DNA of 64,000 bases from Clonostachys chloroleuca (GCA_037952775.1 JBANAY010000003.1:26908001-26972000); one strand, 5' to 3'. Counted from the first letter of the stretch, positions 24,601 to 38,150 are shown. Translations and numbers: made by a program. Notes: generated by a model from the sequence alone, not told the origin.

Positions 24601-27600
24601 GCGCCATCGTTGAGGTTGTCCGAAGAGAAGGCGAAGACTTTACTGATCTGTTTGCTTTGATTTGGTATACAGATAGTTCGGAGGCGATAACACAAGGCCC
24701 AGCCAGGTTGCTAGACCTCGTATCCCCAGAGACCCAGTCTTTGATATCGTCGCTCAACAACTCTTTAGAAAGATTACTGCCTTCATATGCAATGCCGTCG
24801 TCGTATCTAGTGTTTCAAGGCACACCCTCCACGACGACTTCAGGAAAGGTCGATAGAAAGTCATTAGCAGCTCTTGCTGCCTCTGTTTCGCCTCAAGACC
24901 GCCTGCGATTTTCCCCCGAAGTATTGAACAGTGAGCCACCAACCACGAAGATGGAATTCAAGCTACGAGATTTATGGAGTAAAATTCTCGGGATCAGCAG
25001 CGAGGATATTGGGAAGTATGATAGCTTCTTGCGTCTTGGAGGAGATTCCATCAATGCCATCAAACTTGTGTCACTCGCAAGACAGCAGGGCCTTCTCATT
25101 GATGTTTCGGCAATCTTCCGAGAGCCACAACTTGCCTCTATGTCTGAGCGGATAACTCAAGCAGACAAACCCGTGGCCATCAATGCAGGGCCCTTTGATA
25201 TGGTATCAAGTATTCAAAGAGAGAAGCTTCTCTCTGAGATACAGATTGGCTGTGGCCTTTCTTCATCCTCTTTAATTCAGGATGCATATCCTTGTACGAA
25301 GCTACAGGAGGGCCTCATGGCTTTAACTCTCAGAAAGCCTGGATCCTACATCGCCCGGTACATGTTTAAGCTAGCACCCGAAGTCGACCTGGCTCGATTC
25401 CGTGCAGCTCTCCGAAAGACTGCTGAGGTGTGCACCAATTTGCGGACAAGAATAGTTGAAATTGGCAACGTCGCAGTCCAGGCCGTCATCAAGGACGATT
25501 TTCATTTGGAAATGTTTCAAGAAAACATGGATCTCAAAGGCATGGTCAAGGCTACAAATGATATCAAGATGACATATGGTTCAGCGCTTAACTACTATCG
25601 AGTTGCCCGCGACGGCAAAGGGAGCCGTTACTTCCTTTGGCTTAGCCATCATACAACCTTTGATGGCTGGACCCTTCGCGTTGTGATGAATGCTTTGGCA
25701 CAGCTCTATCAGAATAGTCTCGCCCTGACCGATGCTCGACCTTATGCGGAGTTCATCTCCTACACATTGAGCATCAACGACGAAGCAGCAAAATCTTTTT
25801 GGGCAAAAGAGTTGGAGGGCGCTCGTGCATCACCTTTCCCATCGAACCATCAGTCCGCATCTGTAAGCTCCAAGATTTATACACGATGTATCTCTTTGCC
25901 AAAGCTTCGTTCTAGCTCGATTACAAAGGCGACGGTCCTTCGAGCAGCATGGGCAATAATGTTGACTAGATATAGCGGGACTGACGATGCCACATTTGGC
26001 GCGACAGTTTCGGGCAGAAGCGCTCCCATTGAGGGCGTTGAGAATATCTCAGGAGCGATGATAGCCACGGTGCCTGTGTATGTCAAGTTGAGGCAAGACG
26101 TTTCAGTCAAGGAGTTTCTGATTCAAATTCAGAACCAGGCGGCTGACATGATGGCTTACGAGCAGTTTGGTCTCCAGAGAATTTCCAAGATCAATGAAAA
26201 CACTAAGGACGCATGCAATTTCTCAAGTCTGATCGTCGTTCAGACAGGCGAGACGTCTGGACATATCTCTAGCGACCAGATCCTGGTACCAGTGCCGAAT
26301 GACGAGGTGGTGGATGATTGGCTTGAAGGGTACTTTACCTACCCTCTGGTTATGGAGAGCATCCTGCTTGATGATGATAAGATCGACGTTTCATTAACAT
26401 ACGACATTAACTGTCTGCATCATGCTCAGATCGAAGCAATGTCTTGTCACTTCGAGCAGGTGGCTTCTGAGCTTAGTCGTGATACCGAGAAGCTAGTGAA
26501 AGACATCACCATGACTAGTCCTTGGGATGTTAAAACGGCAATAGCTCGCAATCCATCACCAGTCATTAGTGACACTTGTGTACATCATATTGTTGAAGAG
26601 CATGGGAAGAGTCGGCCAGATTCGCCCGCTGTGTATGCCTGGGATGGACAACTCACCTACTCTGAACTTAACAAGGCAGCAAATCGCCTTGCAATGTATT
26701 TGATTAATACTTACAAGGTCAAGGTGGGAGATGTGGTCCACGTGTGCTTTGACAAAAGCATGTGGTACTTCGTTGCCATCCTGGCCATCAACAAGGCAGG
26801 TGCAGCATTCGCGCCCATCGACCCGGCGCATCCAAAACAGCGTAAGCAGTACATGGTACAGAAAACTGGATCAACTGTGATGCTAGTATCGGCCGAACAT
26901 GCCACTGTGTCACAGGAAATCGTCCAGCATGTCATCGTCGTCAGTGCATCATTAGATGCTAGCATCGATACGTCTGAATGTCCCAGTACGGCCGTTACGC
27001 CGAGCGATGTGGCATATATCTTGTTTACATCTGGTACCACTGGCGTGCCTAAAGGGTATGTTATGGAACATCGGTCGGTGCATACATCCCATCGCCCTAT
27101 TACGGAAGTAACCAAGGTGAACTCTGAGTCGAGAATTCTGCAGTTCAGTAACTTCGTTTTTGATTTCTCTACTGGAGAAATCTTCCAAAGCTTCATGAAT
27201 GGAAGCTGTATTTGCGTTCCCTCAGAGGAAGCACGACTGAACAATATACAGGCATTCATTCGTGAAGCTCAAGTTGATACCTTAATGATTAGTCCCGCCT
27301 TCGCTCGCACGCTGAAGCCTGAGGATGTGCCTTCTGTTAAACTTCTTGGACTCGGAGGAGAACAAGTTCCGCACGATCTTCTGAAAATTTGGTTTGGCAA
27401 GGTACGCTTGATAAATATGTACGGCCCGGGAGAAATCTGCTTTGCTTGCGCGTTTCATGAATATCAGTCCGTTGACGACTCACCGGCCACCATTGGCCAT
27501 GCTGTTGGATCGTCTTGCTGGATTGTCGACCCGAACAACCACAAACAATTAGCACCTATTGGTACAGTGGGGGAGATCTTGATCCAAAGCCCTTCAGTGA

Positions 27601-30600
27601 TTCGTGAATACCTTGCGGACGAGGCCAAGACCAAAGCTACGATTATTGATGATACCCTTCCTTGGACTTCCAACGTTCATCGCTCTTTCAAATCTGGGGA
27701 CCTTGCTTTCTATAACGCAGACGGTGCGCTGGAGTTTGTAAGCAGAAAGGACACCCAGGTAAAAATTCGTGGTCTTAGGGTAGAGCTGGGTGAGATTGAA
27801 CAAAACATAATGTCCTTGCTGAATGGGGTAGCACAAGTTGTCGTGGACGTCTACCGAGCCGAAGAGGCGGTCCATCTAGTTGCCTATTTCTCCTTCTCTG
27901 AATCGAGACAAATGCTTGACTCTGGAGGTCTAGTTCTACAGAGTATGTTTTCAGTCATTACGCCAGAGGTCCATCAGATGCTGCAGCAGCTAGTCGGGAA
28001 ACTCCGCATCGTTTTACCAAAGTATATGATTCCGACCATGTACATCCCTTGTACGTTCATGCCGATCGGCCATTCCTCCAAGCTTGATCGCAACGCGTTG
28101 CAGGCGTCCACGAAAGAACTGAGCCGTGAGCAACTTCATCTTTACTCTCTTGTCAGCTCGACAAAGAGAGCACCAGAGACAGAGATGGAAATTCGCTTGC
28201 AAAATCTGTGGTCCTCCATCCTTAAGATATCAGCAGAATCTATCGGTCGCGATGATAGCTTCTTACAAATTGGCGGAGATTCGATCTCTGCCATCCACCT
28301 TGTCAACGCAGCAAGAGAACAAGGAATCGGCCTCACCGTAAAAATCATTTTTGACGACCCGAGACTTCTTATGGTGGCTGCTTCTGCGATCGAGATTATC
28401 CCAGACGAGGAAGAGTGCGCTGACATCCAGCCATTCAGTTTACTGCCAGGGTCTCTTCAAGACGACTGGGAACTGCACTGTCGGGAAGCATGTGGCTTGG
28501 AAAGCTGCGACGTAATTGAGAACGCTATGCCAGTGACTGCGTTCCAGGAGGGCCTCATGGCCCTCGCCGTGAAGCAACCTGGGTCGTACATCGCACGATG
28601 GATCTACAAACTCGCCGATAGCACCAACATTGATCTCTTTCAAGCCGCTTGGGACAGAACCGTTCAGATATGTTCAAACTTCCGAACCCGTATTGTCAAC
28701 GTTTCTGGAACAACTTTGCAATTAGTGATGCAAGATGATACTACCTGGGAACGAACGGAAGGTATGGAGCTGACAGATTTCGTCCAAAAAATGAAGGGTT
28801 TGAAGATGAGTCTAGGTTCACGTTTGAACCGGTGGGCCTTGGTAAAAGAATCTACCGGGGATTGTTACTTTGTTCTCGTAACGCATCATGCAACATATGA
28901 TGGCTGGGCATTGCAACTGGCCTTGAGAACACTAGCACAATCCTACTTTCAAACTGGACAAGTAAACATTAAACCCTTTGACTATTTCGTTCGTCACATG
29001 CTCAGATTAGACCGGGAAGCTGCAAAGGCGTTCTGGCTTGCGCAGCTCGAGGGCGCTCAGCGAGCTGTCTTCCCACCGGTCAAACACGGATATGAATCCA
29101 AGACGACCAGCGTGATGGCGAAGACGATTGACTTACCTCCCTCTACACATGATTCAATCACCAACGCGACCATTATGAGAGCTGCTTGGGCCATGGTTCT
29201 AGCAAAGTACTGTGACGCAGATGATGTTTGCTTCGGCACTTCGATATCTGGTCGGCAGGCTGCCGTGTCCGGTATAAGTGATATATCCGGCCCGGTTGTG
29301 ACTACTGTACCAGTCCGAATTCGGGTCAATCCAGCGCAGCAAGCAAGTGAGTTCTTGCGGGACGTGCAACAACAGGCTGTTGAGATATTCGAATACGAGC
29401 AGTACGGCCTACAGAACATCCTCAAGTTGGGCGACTCCATTCGCGACGCCTGCAACTTCTCTAGTTTACTTGCTGTTCAGCCATCGGAGAAGATGGCAGA
29501 GATGGGGAACATGGCGCAGTCCATATTTTCTTCGTCTGGTGACAAGCAGGCCTCGGGTTCCCTGGAAGGATATTTCAGTTACCCACTTGTGGTTCAAACT
29601 ATCATTTCAGACACGTTGATTCAGCTGCATGTCAGTTATGACATCAACGTCGTTGGAGAGCACAAGGTTACGGCTTTGACTAATCATCTTGAGCACACGA
29701 TCAAGAGTCTTGTTAGCGACGGTGACAAACGCCTTGACCAAATCTCCATAGCTGGCCGTTGGGACCTGGAGCTAGCCATGAAATTCAATTCCGAGGTCCC
29801 TGAGATCGTAGAAGACACGTTCCATTCTCGACTGTCCAAACAGGCTCGGGAGCAACCTGACGCTGTTGCCATTCAATCTGGAGACGCTACTCTAACTTTT
29901 AAAGAACTTGATACTGGCGCGGACAATCTGGCAGGGCATTTGGTTACAGCCTTTGAAGTCCAGAGGGGGGATCTGGTCCACGTTCTATTCGAAAAGTCCA
30001 TTTGGTATTTTATTGCGATTTTGGCTATTAATAAAGCTGGTGCCGCCTGGGTACCCCTGGATCCTTCCCATCCAGTTCAGCGTCACCGACAGGTATTGTC
30101 TCAAACTCAATCTAAGTTGATCTTGGCATCTCCTCAGCATGCTGGGCTAGCTGCACAACTTCTTGGTCAAGTACTGCAGGTTGACCGGCAGCTCATCTCT
30201 GCCCTCGAACAATCTCACCCCGATGTCAATATTTTACAGGGTATTGCTGATCCGAGTGATATAGCATATGTTCTCTTCACCTCAGGCAGCACTGGCGTCC
30301 CCAAGGGGTTCGTGATGCAACACCGTGCGCTCTGCACGAGCCAAAGGGCAGTTCAGAAGAGAATTGGCCCCCGTCCGGGTATCAAAGTCCTCCAATTTGC
30401 GTCATTCGTCTTCGATTTTTTCATTGGCGAAACTGTGGATTCTCTCATAGCGGGTGCAACCATTTGCATCCCATCAGACGACATTCGAATGAATAGTTTA
30501 GTTGACTTCATCCGCCGTACGGAAGCTAACTGGTTATTTTTAACTCCATCCTTTGCTCGCACAATCAATCCCGAGTCCGTACCATCAGTGGAGCTCTTGA

Positions 30601-33600
30601 TTCTCGGAGGCGAAGCTGTTGGAAGAGACCTCTTTGAGACCTGGGTCGGTAAGACTCGTGTGATAAACGCTTGGGGTCCGGCCGAAGCCTGTTGTTTCGG
30701 TTCTATGCATGAATGGACGAGCTTAGATGAATCGCCTCTCACTATTGGCAAGCCAATAGGGGGCCATTGCTGGATTGTAGATCCAGATGATCACCATAAG
30801 CTTGCTCCCGTCGGAACCCTTGGGGAAGTCGTCATTCAGGGCCCTACTCTACTCCGGGAATATCTTAGGGACCCCGAACGAACTGGAGAAGCTGTCTCCT
30901 GTGACATCCCCCGCTGGATGCCAAATGCCGACAAACCTCATTGGGGGCGATTTTATAAAACTGGTGACCTATGTTACCTCAACGACCAAGGGCTCTTGGA
31001 GTTCTACAGCCGTAAAGATACTCAAGTTAAGATCAGAGGGCTGCGTATTGAATTGGGCGAGGTGGAACACCAGATTCTGACCAATATGCCTGGTGTCCGG
31101 CAAATCGCTGTGGATGTCTTCCGCAACGCCACCGGTGCCCATCTTTGTGCCTATATTTGCTCAACAATGGCAAATAACATCGAGAAGCCACGTGGTGACG
31201 AACTCTTTCAACCTCTGGATACCGACACGAAGACGGACTATTTTGTCCTGTCCAAGAAATTGAGAACGATTTTGCCCCCATATATGGTACCTACCTTCTT
31301 CATTTCTTGTTCTTATATGCCCTTCATTACGACCTCAAAGCTCGACCGCAAACGTCTGCGCGCCGAAACTGAAAAGCTCACTCAGGTGAAAATGACCCAG
31401 TATGCTCTACAAGATGTTCAGAAGCGAGTCCCAGAAACCTCAACCGAGATTCTACTGCAACAAATCTGGGCAGACGTGCTACAAGTTTCTACTGAATCTA
31501 TCGGCCGGGACGACAGCTTTTTGGCCATTGGTGGAGATTCCATTACAGCAATCAGCGTCGTAACAGCTGCTCGAGAAAAAGGGTTTTCTCTCAAGGTAGA
31601 CAATATCTTCAGATCCCCACAACTGCATGAGCTCGCCCTCCAAACTTCACCCATCACCGAACCTGAGGCAGAGGCAATTCAAGTTCGGCCATTTGAGCTC
31701 CTCACTGAAAATGAGCGTGAGCTGGTTATTGGTGGTAGCATTCACAAACAATACAGCTGGCCGGCCGACTATAAGATCGAAGATGCGTATCCTTGTTCGC
31801 CACTGCAGGAAGGACTCATAGCTCTTGCTGAGAAGCAGATTGGCTCGTACATTACAAAATATGTCTTTCGTATATCAGAGTCTATCTGCTTGCAGCGTTT
31901 CAAAGCCGCCTGGGAGAATACTGTGCAGCTCAACGGTAATCTACGGACCAGAATTGTTGCTTCCCCCGGCCGGTCCATCCAGGTCTTGAGTACTAATGAC
32001 ATGCGCTGGGAGGATACCAAAGGATTAAGCTTGCCTGCCTTCCTAAGAGCGACACAGAAATATGAAATGACTTTCGGATCTAGACTCAATCGCTTCGCGA
32101 TTATCACTAACCCAGATGGGACTGCTTATTTCAGTTGGATTGCGCATCACTCCGTTCTAGATGGAGGATGCTTCAATCTCAACTTTACCACCCTATATAA
32201 CAGCTACTGGAATCGAGCCCCTGTCCAGATTTCTCCTTTTAGCGGTTTGATCAAATATATCCTTAATCTTGATCTTCAACTGGCCACTGAGTTCTGGAGG
32301 GAACAACTCGAGGGAGCCACTCGTCCTTCTTTTCCCCAGGCGGCCGCGTACGAGGCAAAGCCGACCTTCAAGTACCTCCGCTATGAAATTGCAACGCCGA
32401 AGGTTGCTGGCAATACAATCACGGTTGCGAATATATTGAGGGCAGCCTGGTCTATCGTCATGGCTCGTCACTGCAATAGTGACGATATTTGTTTTGGTGC
32501 AACTCTATCTGGCCGAAATGCATCTGTTCCTGGGCTTCGTAATATGCCAGGTCCCTCGATTACAACTATCCCCGTGCGTATTCAACTAGATTTTGAGTCC
32601 ACAGTCCAGGATTTCCTGGATTCTGTACAAAGCCAAGCTACAGACATGACGCCATTTGAGCAGTTTGGTCTTCAGAATATCTCAAAAGTCAGCGAGAGCG
32701 CCAGAGAGGCCTGCCAGTTCCCGACTTTGATGGTCCTTCGACCTCAACAGCTGTTTGAGATTGCTACAGATGAGAGTATTTTGGAGTTTGGAAAAGATAT
32801 AGAATATATCGACCAAGAGATGGAGAACTACTTCAACTATCCTCTGTTATTCGAGGCCGATTTTAGTCAAGACTTGGCCAAAGTTCGCATTGGGTATAAT
32901 GTAGACGTTATCTCATCCACCATGGCTGAAGCTATTTCGCACCAGGTCGATTGTGTTGTACAGCAGCTGATATCACGCAGCTCGTTCCAAAAGCTCTCAA
33001 CTATTTCTATGGTTGGCACATGGGACAAGGAACATGCAGTCCGGCATCAAAATATGAAACCATCAACAGATCTTTGTATCCACGACATGATCCAGCAACA
33101 GATGCAAAGGACTCCCGATCTGCAAGCTATAGTATCTTGGGATGGCGATATGACATATAGCGAGGTTGAGCACTATTCTACGATTCTTGCGGGTAAGCTG
33201 CAATCTCTGGGCGTTGGCCCTGAGGTATTTGTCCCAATTTGCTTCCCAAAGTCGATTTGGGCGGTTATATCGATGATTGCTGTGAATATGGCAGGTGGTG
33301 CATTCGTTCCTCTCGACTTCAGCGCGCCGGTTCCCCGTTTGAAAAGTATTTTGCAAGATACAAACGCCACCTTAGTGCTTGCAGGAGATTCTTGTCTTGA
33401 GGTGGCCAGTTTCCTCGATGTCCCCATGCACTGCATCGACCGCAACTTCATCGACAAGCTTCCACGAAGTCCCGTCGCCCCCCTTGCTAAGCATACAAAT
33501 GCAAGTTTCGTTATGTTTACTTCTGGGTCCACCGGTAAACCAAAGGGCATGGTTTTTGAACACCGTAACACGTGTTCCACATCGACTAGCCACGGTACCA

Positions 33601-36600
33601 TTCAAGGATGGGGACCTGGTACTCGGGTTTTCTCTTATTCTGCTTACACATTTGATATTGGCGTGATTGATGTCATGGTATCCTTATCCCGGGGTGCTTG
33701 TCTATGTATTCCATCAGAATGGCAGCGATATAATGATATTCATGGAGCAATTAATACTCTGAAAGCAAACTGGACATTCCTGACACCAACCCTTGCCACT
33801 TTGGTCAAACCGGCTGAGATTCCTACGATCAAAAACGTTGGCCTCGGGGGAGAGAATGTAACCAAGCAGGTGGTAGATAATTGGAGGGGCTATGCGACCC
33901 TCCACAACTTGTATGGGCCGGCGGAGGCGTCTATCTGTGGATGGATTGCTGATGTCGGAATTGTTTCGAAGCCTAACAATATCGGCGTTCCGTCTTCGTG
34001 TGCCTGGTGGGTCGTCGATCCAAATGACCACCGCCAGCTTATTCCTGTTGGATGTATTGGTGAGCTTATGATTCAAGGCCCAATGATGGCTCGCGGCTAC
34101 ATCGGCGTTGACGAGCAAACAAATCAAGCATGGCTACCGAATGCTGATTGGCTCCCGGGAGATGCTGGTGCTGAGAAGGCTTATTTGACCGGAGACCTGG
34201 TTAGACGTCTCGAGGACGGAACGTTTGAATATCTTGGGCGTAAAGACACACAAGTCAAGCTTCACGGGCAACGTGTTGAGCTTGGCGAGATTGAAATGCG
34301 CCTTAGTGAGAATCTTCCACAAGACATGGGCTGTATTGTGGACACCGTTGTCAACGAAGATCAGTCAAACACTCTTGTAGCCCTGATGTGGTATACTGAA
34401 GGACCTGAATCGGTTGCTGAGAAGCTAGGAGTTCTTGAAAACGTTTCAGACGGAATGCGCAAACTCATCAATAACTTGGAGTCATGTCTTAGCGAATCTC
34501 TTCCAACATACATGGTACCCAGCATTTATCTTATATTCCAAGGTGGCCCTGAGAGGAAGAGCTCGGGAAAGATCGATAGACGCAAATTGTGTTCTGTTGC
34601 CAAAAGTATCTCAGTTAAGGATAGGCTCAGATTTTCGCCAGTTAAAGGTACCAGCGATCAGCCAGAGACTGAAAATGAACACAAACTCCGTGATCTCTGG
34701 TCACAGGTCCTACATGTGGATGCCAATGACATTGGTCGTCATGATCATTTCCTCAGAGCGGGAGGAGATTCTATAAGTGCCATTAGACTGGTTACACTTG
34801 CTCAGGAAATCGGACTCAGTCTTGATGTTGGAACGATCTTCCGGGATCCAAGATTGTCCGCAATGGCGGCTACCCTTCAGGGGGCTAGTATACAAACTGA
34901 AAAAGATCCTGAACGTTTTAGTCTGCTTGCAAACCACTTCCCTGTCAGCATGGCTGTTCCAGAAGCCGCTAAGCAATGCAAGATGCGCAACTTCCGACAG
35001 ATCGAGGACATGTATCCTTGTACACCGTTCCAGAGTGGCCTCATTGCACTCACCATGAAGCAGCCGAAGTCGTACATAGCCAAACACGACTTCCCCCTCT
35101 CAAATAAGATGGATATCGGGCTCTTTAAAGAATCTTGGGAACGTACTGTTCAAGCTTGTGCCAACTTGCGATCCAGAATTGTTCAGGTTCAAGGGACGGA
35201 TTTACTGGTTGTTACCAAGGACCATGTCGCATGGGAGAATACATCCTTGAATGTTATCAGTATGACTTATGGGAGTCCGCTTAACAGATTTGTTCTGCGG
35301 CAAGATCAAGAAGGCGCTTACCATTTCACCTGGTTCGTCCATCACTCGGTGTTTGACGGGTGGACAATTCGCCTAGTCATGGATACATTCTACCGCATTT
35401 ATCGCAACGAGAAGCTTCCCAACGTCAGGCCATACTCTTCATTCATTGCATATACCCTTCAGACCAGTGATGAAGCCAATAAGAATTTCTGGGAGAAACA
35501 GCTGCAGGGCGCTCAGAGAGCATCTTTCCCGCCGAAGCCATCAGGAGCTTCTCAAAGAACACGAGTTTTTCAGAAGTGCCTCTCCATCTCAGAGTCTCAG
35601 CGGACTTCGGTTACGCGGGCTACCGCGATTCGAGCCGCATGGGCAATTCTTCTGGCTCAATACTGCAGAACCGAAGATGTAACATTTGCGGCAACTGTCG
35701 CCGGACGTAACGCACCTGTTGCAGGCATCGAAAATATCCCTGGCACGATGATCACAACCGTTCCAGTAAGAATCCATCTTGACCGTCAAAAGACCATTCA
35801 CGAATTCCTAGAATCCGTACAGTCACAAGCAATTGAAATGATAGCTTATGAACAGTATGGGCTATCAAACATCGCCAAAGTCAGCTCTGACGCCAGAGAG
35901 GCTTGCGACTGCTCGAGTTTAACAGTAGTACAGCCGGTTCAGCGCTTGGATTACACCCAGTCTGATAACGAAGAGCTTATGCTTCCTGTAAATGAGGACG
36001 TCAACAACGAAGATTGGCTGCAAGGATATTTCACGTATCCTCTGGTCATGCAGGGTGCTCTAGATGAAGATAAGATAGAATTGTATCTTATTTATAACAC
36101 GGAGGTTCTGCAATCAGCACAGATTGAAGCAATTTATCATCAATTCGAACAGATTCTCTCCGAGCTCCTCACTGACAATAAACACAAGCTCCTGTCAGAT
36201 ATCTGTATGGCTTCTCCTTGGGACTTACAAATTGCAACGAGCCGAAACCCGAAGCCTGAGGTTTTCGATGCTTGTATTCATGACATTATTGACTGCCACG
36301 CAAAACAAAATCCCAATTCGCCCGCTATTCACGCTTGGGATGGCACTCTTTCATACAGGGAACTCGCGGATGCGTCCGATCGTTTTGCCCAACACCTCAT
36401 CGATACTTATAACATCCAAGTTGGCGATGTTGTTCATGTCTGCATAGAGAAGTCTAAGTGGTATTTTGTTGCTATTCTTGCAATTAATAAAACCGGTGCC
36501 GCTTTCTCTCCCCTTGATCCTGAGCATCCCTTTGAACGCAGGAAGATCATTGTTCAAAAAACAAAGTCGAAATTGATGATTGTGTCAGCAACTCATGCCA

Positions 36601-38150
36601 GTGTGTCTACCGATCTAGTGCAGAATATCATGGAACTTACACCTGATCTTGATTGCCAGCTGTCTCGCCTTGATAAGGAGTTCAAGGGGCCGCTGAGGCC
36701 GGTGACACCTGCTGATATGGCCTATGTTCTCTTTACTTCTGGAAGTACAGGCATGCCGAAGGGTTTTGTCCTCGAGCATCGAGCCTTGAGCTCTGCACAA
36801 CAAACAATCTGCAAGCGCGTCGGAATTAACGCTGAGGCTCGGATTCTCCAATTCGCAAACTTCGTCTTTGATTTCTCGATCGGCGAGATCTTCATGGCCC
36901 TTTTCTCAGGTGCCTGCGTATGTGTCCCATCTGAGGAAGCAAGGTTCAATGGCACGGCTGCTTTTATTCAACAAGCCAGAATTAGCCATGCTTTCGCCAG
37001 TCCCTCCTTCGCTCTAACACTAACGCCAGAGCAAGTGCCTTCTTTGAAAGTACTGTTCTTGGCCGGTGAGAGCGTACCGCAGCATCTTCTCAGCCAATGG
37101 TATGGGAAAGTGCGGCTTTTTAATGGCTGGGGCCCTGGAGAGACCTGCGTCGCCAGTTCTCTCTATGAATACGCCACGCCTAATGATTTGTCTGATACAA
37201 TAGGAACATCGATGGGCGCTGCTTGTTGGATTGTTAACCCTGAAAATCCAAACCAACTAGCCCCTATAGGAACTGTCGGAGAGATCTTAATCCAAGGGCC
37301 CACTGTGCTCCGCGAGTATCTTGCAGACGAAGAGAAGTCTAAAGAAACTATCATCACAGATCTCCCATCCTGGGTTCCCCATAGGGACACCCCACGCATG
37401 GACAGAGCCTTCCTCAGCGGTGACCTTGCATGTTACAAGCCTGATGGAATGATGCAGTTCATTAGCCGCAAGGGAACACAGATCAAGATCAGGGGTCTCC
37501 GAGTTGAGCTTGGTGAAATCGAGAACAACATCCTAGCCGCCTCCAAAGGAATAGCTCAGGTTGCTGTGGACGTATTAGACGATCCGAAGACATCATCAAA
37601 AGAGATAGTTGCATACTTCTCCGATTCTGAATCCAGGAAACTGTGCACAAATCAAGAGATTAATGCTGAAGACATGTTCCACACCATATCTGAGCAACGC
37701 AAGTCCCAACTGTTGGAGCTAGTAGGTACACTGAAGCTTCATCTCCCGGCATATATGATTCCCTCCATCTTTATACCCTGTACCTTTTTCCCGGTCGGCA
37801 TCTCTTCCAAACTCGACCGGAAAACTCTGAAAACATGTGCATCTGCTTTGTCCGAGGAGCAACGTCAACACTACTCCCTGGTGGACGCGGAAAAGAGGCC
37901 ACCACAAACACCCATGGAAGCCCGTATGCAAGCTTTATGGGGTTCCATCTTGAATCGGTCAATTGACAGCATTGGTCGCGATGATAGCTTCCTCCAGATT
38001 GGCGGCGACTCGATTATCGCAATTCGCCTAGTTTCTGCCGCCCGAGAAGCTGGGATTGAACTTACAGTTCAAACGATCTTCAAAGACCCTCGTCTCTTCA
38101 TGGTAGCTGCAGCAGCTATTCTTGTCGTTGGAAATGAGGGCTCAATTTAA
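17306..38150 (+). CDS. Hexamodular NRPS with an N-terminal degenerate ketosynthase-like domain
   Basis: Makes a peptide of probably six residues on carrier domains in the cytosol. Proposed exons: 17306..17402, 17577..17766, 17817..18159, 18225..18408, 18460..18548 and 18600..38150 (the last 19.5 kb), about 6,817 residues. Every junction is GT-AG and in frame. Residues about 14-305 are a shortened ketosynthase remnant, followed by six C-A-T modules of nearly equal size (about 1,080 residues). Carrier serines are 1366, 2451, 3529, 4615, 5692 and 6772, all in GGDS. All six A domains carry the core motifs (for example FTSGTTGMPKG, YKTGDL, RKDTQVKI); condensation domains 2-6 keep HHxxxDG. There are no epimerisation, methyltransferase, thioesterase, reductase or terminal condensation domains; the protein ends 45 residues after the last carrier serine. 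Modules pair as 1/4, 2/5 and 3/6. A minimal alternative starts at the ATG 18678 and leaves out the KS part. Product unknown. Confidence 0.93.
18660..21937 (+). other. NRPS module 1: C-A-T
   Basis: The C domain has HHAMFDT at 477-483, so the second His is kept but the Gly of HHxxxDG is Thr. The A domain has FTSGTTGMPKG (945-955) and GAWGPAEACC. Residues read by alignment to GrsA as the specificity code: D M G Y V I A C I K. Carrier serine 1366 in EIGGDSISA. Closest internal relative is module 4. Substrate not predictable with confidence. Confidence 0.85.
21938..25179 (+). other. NRPS module 2: C-A-T
   Basis: Opens with linker IRPFSLL. C motif HHTFHDGWS at 1568. A-domain code by alignment: D M F S V V L C C K; the A4 region FDMGIFDVM and A10 TSGKVDRK set it apart from modules 1, 3, 4 and 6 and tie it to module 5. 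Carrier serine 2451. The small, hydrophobic pocket suggests a hydrophobic amino or hydroxy acid, but this is a guess. Confidence 0.85.
25180..28421 (+). other. NRPS module 3: C-A-T
   Basis: C motif HHTTFDGWT at 2651. A-domain code by alignment: D F G M G G M F A K. A5 reads NMYGPGEIC, with Gly in place of the Ala/Thr common there, shared with module 6. Carrier serine 3529. Closest internal relative is module 6; both have the stretch HA-V-S--VQ after the A2 region. Confidence 0.85.
28422..31677 (+). other. NRPS module 4: C-A-T
   Basis: Linker IQPFSLLPG, C motif HHATYDGWA at 3730. A-domain code: D F G F I G A C F K. A5 NAWGPAEACC matches module 1 almost exactly. Carrier serine 4615. Pocket residues differ from module 1 at four or more code positions, so the substrate may differ. 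Confidence 0.85.
31678..34904 (+). other. NRPS module 5: C-A-T
   Basis: Linker IQVRPFELL. C motif HHSVLDGGC at 4817; the residue after DG is Gly rather than Trp. A-domain code: D I I F G G L I C K. FDIGVIDVM and SSGKIDRRK mirror module 2. Carrier serine 5692 in RAGGDSISA. Confidence 0.85.
34905..38150 (+). other. NRPS module 6: C-A-T, protein ends after the carrier
   Basis: Linker DPERFSLLANH, nearly the same as SPERFSMIS before module 1. C motif HHSVFDGWT at 5882. A-domain code: D F G F F A G V A K. A8 reads RKGTQIKIRG (Gly for the usual Asp); A7 is FLSGDL. Carrier serine 6772. The stop follows VGNEGSI with no release domain. The 3' flank holds no in-frame continuation. Confidence 0.85.

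Noticed and set aside
26711..27259. 182-codon minus-strand ORF within the NRPS
   Set aside because: It is antisense to module 3; similar shadows recur at equivalent places in other modules because the sense codons are conserved. No protein features.
18678..38150. Regular spacing of near-identical motifs as a CRISPR or tandem-DNA array
   Set aside because: The about 3.25-kb period is the NRPS module length, and similarity is at protein level.
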